Source: Blastomonas sp. CACIA14H2 (GTDB lineage: Bacteria; Pseudomonadota; Alphaproteobacteria; Sphingomonadales; Sphingomonadaceae). From it: 64,000 nucleotides of DNA. Both the position numbers and the translations under genes were made by a program. The DNA is taken from positions 1 through 64,000 of the forward strand of contig AYSC01000018.1 of the NCBI GenBank assembly GCA_000503195.1. The letters run 5' to 3'. Below the pieces are notes generated by a model. The model did no database searches, was not told the DNA's origin, and saw only the letters and a program-made list of their open reading frames with translations. This document shows positions 60,740-64,000 of the stretch, piece by piece (the first letter of the stretch is position 1; each line of letters begins with the position of its first letter).

Positions 60740-62380
60740 ATGCTGAAACGACTGGCCATCGCAACCGGTTGGGCGCGCAGAACGCGGCGCTCCCCGGCGC
60801 TGCGCATCGGAATCGCGATCGCGGCCTTCGTTGTCGGCGTGGGCGGGCGACTGGCGCTCGACGCGTACCTTACCGGCGTGCCGTACATCACGCTGTTCGC
60901 CGCGATCGTCATGGCCGCGTTCTTCGCAGGTTTCTGGCCGGCGATGCTGGCGACGGTGCTGGGGGCGATCACCCTGGAAGTGCTGATCATGCCGAGCGTG
61001 GCGCTGGCGCGACCCGATGACATGAACTGGCTTCCGACCACCCTGTTCCTGCTGACCAGTCTGATGATCTCGCTGATCATCGAAAGCGTGTTCCGCGCGC
61101 ACGACGACCGGCTGGCGGTGGCGGAGAAGCTCGCGCAGCTCAACGCAGGGCTGGATGGACTGGTCGCCGAGCGCACCGCGCAGCTCGAACAGCAGATAGC
61201 GGAGCGCCAGGTTGCCGAGTCACGGCTGCACCAGGCCGAAAAGCTCGATGCGATCGGCCATCTGACCGGCGGCATCGCGCATGATTTCAACAACATGCTG
61301 GCCATCATCACCGGGTCGCTCGATCTCGCGAAGCGGCGGCTGGGCGGTCAGGTTGATCCCCGGATCGTCAGCCATATCGACAATGCCGCCAATGCTGCCG
61401 AGCGGGCCGCCGCGCTGACGCACCGCCTGCTCGCCTATGCGCGCAAGCAGCCGCTCGACCCGCGCCGGCTGGACATCAACGCGCTGGTCGGATCGGTGCA
61501 CGCCTTGCTCGAACGCACGCTGGGCGAACAGGTGGTGGTTGATCTCCAGCTCGATGCCGATGTCTGGCCCTGTCTTGCCGACCAGACCCAGATGGAAACC
61601 GCGATCATCAACCTGGCGGTCAATGCCCGCGATGCCATGCCCGATGGCGGCAAGCTGGTCATCGAAACGGCGAATGTCACGCTCGACGACCGCTATTGCC
61701 GCGCGCAGGACGACCTTGGGCCCGGCGATTACGTTCGCATCGCGATCAGCGATACCGGCATCGGCATGTCGCCCGAGGTGCAGGCGCGCGCGCTCGATCC
61801 GTTCTTCACCACCAAGGATGTCGGCAAGGGCACCGGGCTGGGGCTCAGCCAGGTCTATGGCTTTCTCAAGCAGTCCGGCGGGCACCTCAACCTCTATTCG
61901 GAAGAGGGCAAGGGCACGACAGTGAAGCTGTATCTGCCGCGCGCTGCGGAGGCAGAAGCCGAGGACGGCCGCAGATCGCAGACCACGATGCGCTTTGCGC
62001 CGCCGCAGAACCTGACCGTGCTGGTGGTCGAGGATGACGATGGCGTGCGTGCGATGGCGCGCGCAAGCCTGATCGAGCTGGGCTTCGTCGTGCACGATGT
62101 CGACAGCCCGATCGAGGCGGTGCAGCTGATCGAGAACGGGCTTTCGGTCGACCTGCTGTTCACCGATGTCGTGATGCCGCACATGAACGGCCGCCAGCTC
62201 GCCGACCGGCTGCGCGAGACGCGGCCCGAGCTCAAGGTGCTCTACACCACCGGCTATACCCGCAACGCCATCCTGCACAACGGCGTGATCGACAGCGATG
62301 TCGTGCTTCTGGTCAAGCCCTATAGCGTCGACGATCTCGCGCGGAAGATCATCGACGCCCTGGGTCCGTCGCTCAACTGA
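60740..62380 (+). CDS. Hybrid sensor histidine kinase with DUF4118-like membrane domain and C-terminal receiver
   Basis: The 546-residue product has three or four N-terminal membrane segments (to about residue 117), a coiled coil (residues 125-165), HisKA with the phosphoacceptor His181 in LTGGIAHDFNNMLAII, HATPase (NLAVNARDAMPDGG near 291, ISDTGIGM near 337, GKGTGLGLSQVYGF near 363), and a receiver domain with Asp476 in DLLFTDVVMPHMNG and the Lys of VLLVKPYS near 529. No ribosome site is clear before the ATG. No separate response regulator is nearby; output may be through a histidine phosphotransfer protein or the receiver. Confidence 0.92.
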   Translation: MLKRLAIATGWARRTRRSPALRIGIAIAAFVVGVGGRLALDAYLTGVPYITLFAAIVMAAFFAGFWPAMLATVLGAITLEVLIMPSVALARPDDMNWLPTTLFLLTSLMISLIIESVFRAHDDRLAVAEKLAQLNAGLDGLVAERTAQLEQQIAERQVAESRLHQAEKLDAIGHLTGGIAHDFNNMLAIITGSLDLAKRRLGGQVDPRIVSHIDNAANAAERAAALTHRLLAYARKQPLDPRRLDINALVGSVHALLERTLGEQVVVDLQLDADVWPCLADQTQMETAIINLAVNARDAMPDGGKLVIETANVTLDDRYCRAQDDLGPGDYVRIAISDTGIGMSPEVQARALDPFFTTKDVGKGTGLGLSQVYGFLKQSGGHLNLYSEEGKGTTVKLYLPRAAEAEAEDGRRSQTTMRFAPPQNLTVLVVEDDDGVRAMARASLIELGFVVHDVDSPIEAVQLIENGLSVDLLFTDVVMPHMNGRQLADRLRETRPELKVLYTTGYTRNAILHNGVIDSDVVLLVKPYSVDDLARKIIDALGPSLN

Positions 62381-62383
62381 CGC

Positions 62384-63886
62384 TTACAGCTCGAACCGAA
62401 CGCCCTGCGCCAGCGGCAGCGCGCGCGAATAGTTCACCGTGCTGGTCTGACGACGCATATAGGCCTTCCAGCTGTCCGACCCCGATTCGCGGCCGCCACC
62501 GGTTTCCTTCTCGCCACCGAACGCTCCGCCGATTTCCGCGCCCGACGTTCCGATATTGACGTTGGCGATGCCGCAATCGCTGCCGGCCGCGGCGACGAAA
62601 CTCTCCGCCTCGCGGAGGTCGTTAGTGAAGATCGATGACGAGAGCCCCTGCGCGGCGGCATTGTTGAGCGCGATCGCCTCGTCGAGCTCATCATAGCGCA
62701 GGCAATAGAGAATCGGCGCGAAGGTCTCGCGCAGCATCGGTCCGGTCTGCGCGGGCATTTCGACCACGGCGGGGCGGACATAGACCCCCTGGCCCGGCCC
62801 CGCGATGCGCTCGCCGCCGTGCACGATGCCGCCTGCGGCGCGCGCATCGGCGAGGGCATCGCGCATCGCGGCATAGGCAGCGCCGTCGATCAGCGGGCCC
62901 GCCAGATTGGCCGGATCGCGCGGATCGCCGATCGGCAGCCGCGCCGCCGCCGAGATGATCCGCGGCACGAAGCTGTCATAGATCGAACGGTGCACCAGCA
63001 GCCGGCGCAGCGAGGTGCAGCGCTGCCCGGTCGTGCCCATGAAGCCGAAGGCCGAGCCGGCAAGCGCCAGTTCCATGTCCGCGCTTGGCGCGACGATCGT
63101 GGCGTTGTTGCCGCCGAGCTCGAGCAGACTGCGCGCAAAGCGCTTCGCCGCCGCCTGCCCCACGACGCGGCCCATCGCCGTGCTGCCGGTGGCGGAGATC
63201 AGGGCCATGGCGGGATGATCGACCAGTGCGGCGCCGGTCGCTGCATCGCCCAGCACCAGCTGCGACAGGCCTTCGGGCGCATCGGAGCCGAACTCGCCCG
63301 CCACCTTGTCGAACAGCGCCTGCACCGCGATCGCAGTCAACGGCGTCTTTTCCGATGGCTTCCACACGATGCTGTCGCCGCACACCAGCGCCAGCGCCGC
63401 GTTCCACGCCCAGACCGCGACGGGAAAGTTGAACGCCGTGATGATCGCGACCGGCCCCAGCGGATGCCAGGTTTCGCTCATCCGGTGACCGGGCCGTTCG
63501 CTGGCGATGGTCAGGCCATGCAGCTGGCGCGACAGACCGACCGCGAAATCGCAGATGTCGATCATCTCCTGCACCTCGCCCAGCCCTTCGGACAGCGGCT
63601 TGCCGCAATCGAGCGTGACCAGCAGTCCAAGTTCGGTCTTGCGCGCGCGCAGCGCCTCGCCGAAGCGGCGCACCAGTTCTCCGCGGCGCGGTGCCGGTAC
63701 CGTCCGCCAATTCGCAAAGGCGGCGTGCGCCCTCTCTGCGACAAGCTTCACCTGATCGGCCGTGGAGGGTGTAAATCCACCGATGGTCATGCCGTCGACG
63801 GGGCTGAAGATCTCCCGATTACCATCCGGAATGGAGACGCCAAAAGTGGAGTAGATATATCCTATATCGGTTTTTGTCGGGTTCAT
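62384..63886 (-). CDS. amaB: Aldehyde dehydrogenase, ALDH7/piperideine-6-carboxylate dehydrogenase type
   Basis: The 500-residue product is an NAD(P)-dependent aldehyde dehydrogenase. The general base Glu257 is in LLELGGNN and the catalytic Cys290 in GTTGQRCTSLRR; the coenzyme site has TAFNFPVAVWAWNAALAL near residue 150. The sequence MGTTGQRCTS and the C-terminal GGAFGGEKETGGGRESGSDS segment match the ALDH7 (antiquitin/AmaB) family, which oxidises 2-aminoadipate semialdehyde in lysine breakdown. The gene ends three bases after the hybrid kinase stop on the opposite strand. A palindrome upstream is a likely operator. The gene symbol is a family-level guess. Confidence 0.85.
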   Translation of the reverse strand: MNPTKTDIGYIYSTFGVSIPDGNREIFSPVDGMTIGGFTPSTADQVKLVAERAHAAFANWRTVPAPRRGELVRRFGEALRARKTELGLLVTLDCGKPLSEGLGEVQEMIDICDFAVGLSRQLHGLTIASERPGHRMSETWHPLGPVAIITAFNFPVAVWAWNAALALVCGDSIVWKPSEKTPLTAIAVQALFDKVAGEFGSDAPEGLSQLVLGDAATGAALVDHPAMALISATGSTAMGRVVGQAAAKRFARSLLELGGNNATIVAPSADMELALAGSAFGFMGTTGQRCTSLRRLLVHRSIYDSFVPRIISAAARLPIGDPRDPANLAGPLIDGAAYAAMRDALADARAAGGIVHGGERIAGPGQGVYVRPAVVEMPAQTGPMLRETFAPILYCLRYDELDEAIALNNAAAQGLSSSIFTNDLREAESFVAAAGSDCGIANVNIGTSGAEIGGAFGGEKETGGGRESGSDSWKAYMRRQTSTVNYSRALPLAQGVRFEL

Positions 63887-63910
63887 CTTGTCCTCAAGTC
63901 GTCAATTCTG

Positions 63911-63928
63911 GCGCAGCCAAGGTTGCGC
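63911..63928. promoter_or_regulatory. Palindrome upstream of the ALDH7-type gene
   Basis: GCGCAGCC-AA-GGTTGCGC is an 18-bp palindrome with one mismatched pair, 25 bp upstream of the aldehyde dehydrogenase start. It is placed as expected for a repressor operator, for example of an Lrp- or GntR-type regulator of amino-acid breakdown. The regulator is not in the window. Confidence 0.4.
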
Positions 63929-64000
63929 AAAGGCGCGGAAATCAGCCATTCGCTGACCGTTCAGCTGTAAAGCTATGTAAAAACGTATACGTGGGACTCG

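Noticed and set aside
1-64000. Possible mobile island or prophage
   Set aside because: No integrase, transposase, phage structural gene or attachment-site pair was seen; accessory genes are interspersed with core genes of similar base composition.

Overview
This window is chromosomal DNA of a GC-rich alphaproteobacterium, most likely a member of the Sphingomonadaceae (order Sphingomonadales). The evidence is the compact Entner-Doudoroff operon in the order zwf-pgl-edd-glk-eda, the coaD/peptidyl-prolyl isomerase/queA block, RNase E with a long acidic insertion, a TonB-dependent receptor, and HWE and hybrid kinases with a DUF4118-like membrane region. The genus cannot be fixed from sequence alone. 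Gene density is high and most neighbours are core housekeeping genes. No insertion sequence, prophage, integrase or CRISPR array was seen.

Layout. 1-3.6 kb (minus strand): queA (cut by the window edge), a periplasmic cyclophilin, coaD, a farnesyl-diphosphate-type synthase and xseB. 3.8-8 kb (plus): a small exported protein, purL, a DUF3052 protein and an S1/P1 nuclease. 8.1-13.9 kb (plus): the Entner-Doudoroff operon, preceded by two adjacent palindromes that look like regulator sites and interrupted between edd and glk by repeat elements. 13.9-19.6 kb: a divergent gene set known as companions of the exosortase A (PEP-CTERM) system: PLP decarboxylase and acyl-CoA ligase on minus; GNAT/FemAB-like protein, acyl carrier protein and two alpha/beta hydrolases on plus. 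No exosortase gene is in the window. 19.7-25.9 kb: CPBP membrane protease, AraC-type regulator with a membrane N-terminus, trxB, a type III polyketide synthase with an ICMT-like methyltransferase, and an S41 protease. 26.2-34.4 kb: rpiB, glyA, nrdR, a TrmJ-like methyltransferase, regulators, a glycosyltransferase, a PilZ protein, a low-complexity lipoprotein, an aldo/keto reductase and tRNA-Pro(GGG). 34.6-38.1 kb: yajC-secD-secF and an Mth938-like protein. 38.2-42 kb: a DUF3137/LemA divergent pair, an unknown lipoprotein with a small partner, and an FNT-family channel. 42-45.7 kb (minus): TauE/SafE exporter, TonB receptor and a DUF2292/OscA-like protein, together suggesting sulfur acquisition. 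45.9-54.8 kb: HWE kinase, Rrf2 regulator, PBP1A, AmiC and RNase E. 54.8-58 kb: a divergent PLP-enzyme/ATP-grasp pair of unknown product and a BrnT toxin with a helix-turn-helix antitoxin. 58-64 kb: sdhB, thioesterase, zapE, hybrid kinase and an ALDH7-type dehydrogenase.

The most interesting parts are the exosortase-A-associated small-molecule gene set at 13.9-19.6 kb and the PLP/ATP-grasp pair at 54.8-57.4 kb. Both look biosynthetic and in neither case can the product be read from sequence. Intergenic palindromic repeats of three sequence types recur, mainly at gene 3' ends. Many adjacent genes overlap by an ATGA or GTGA stop/start junction, so translational coupling is common here.
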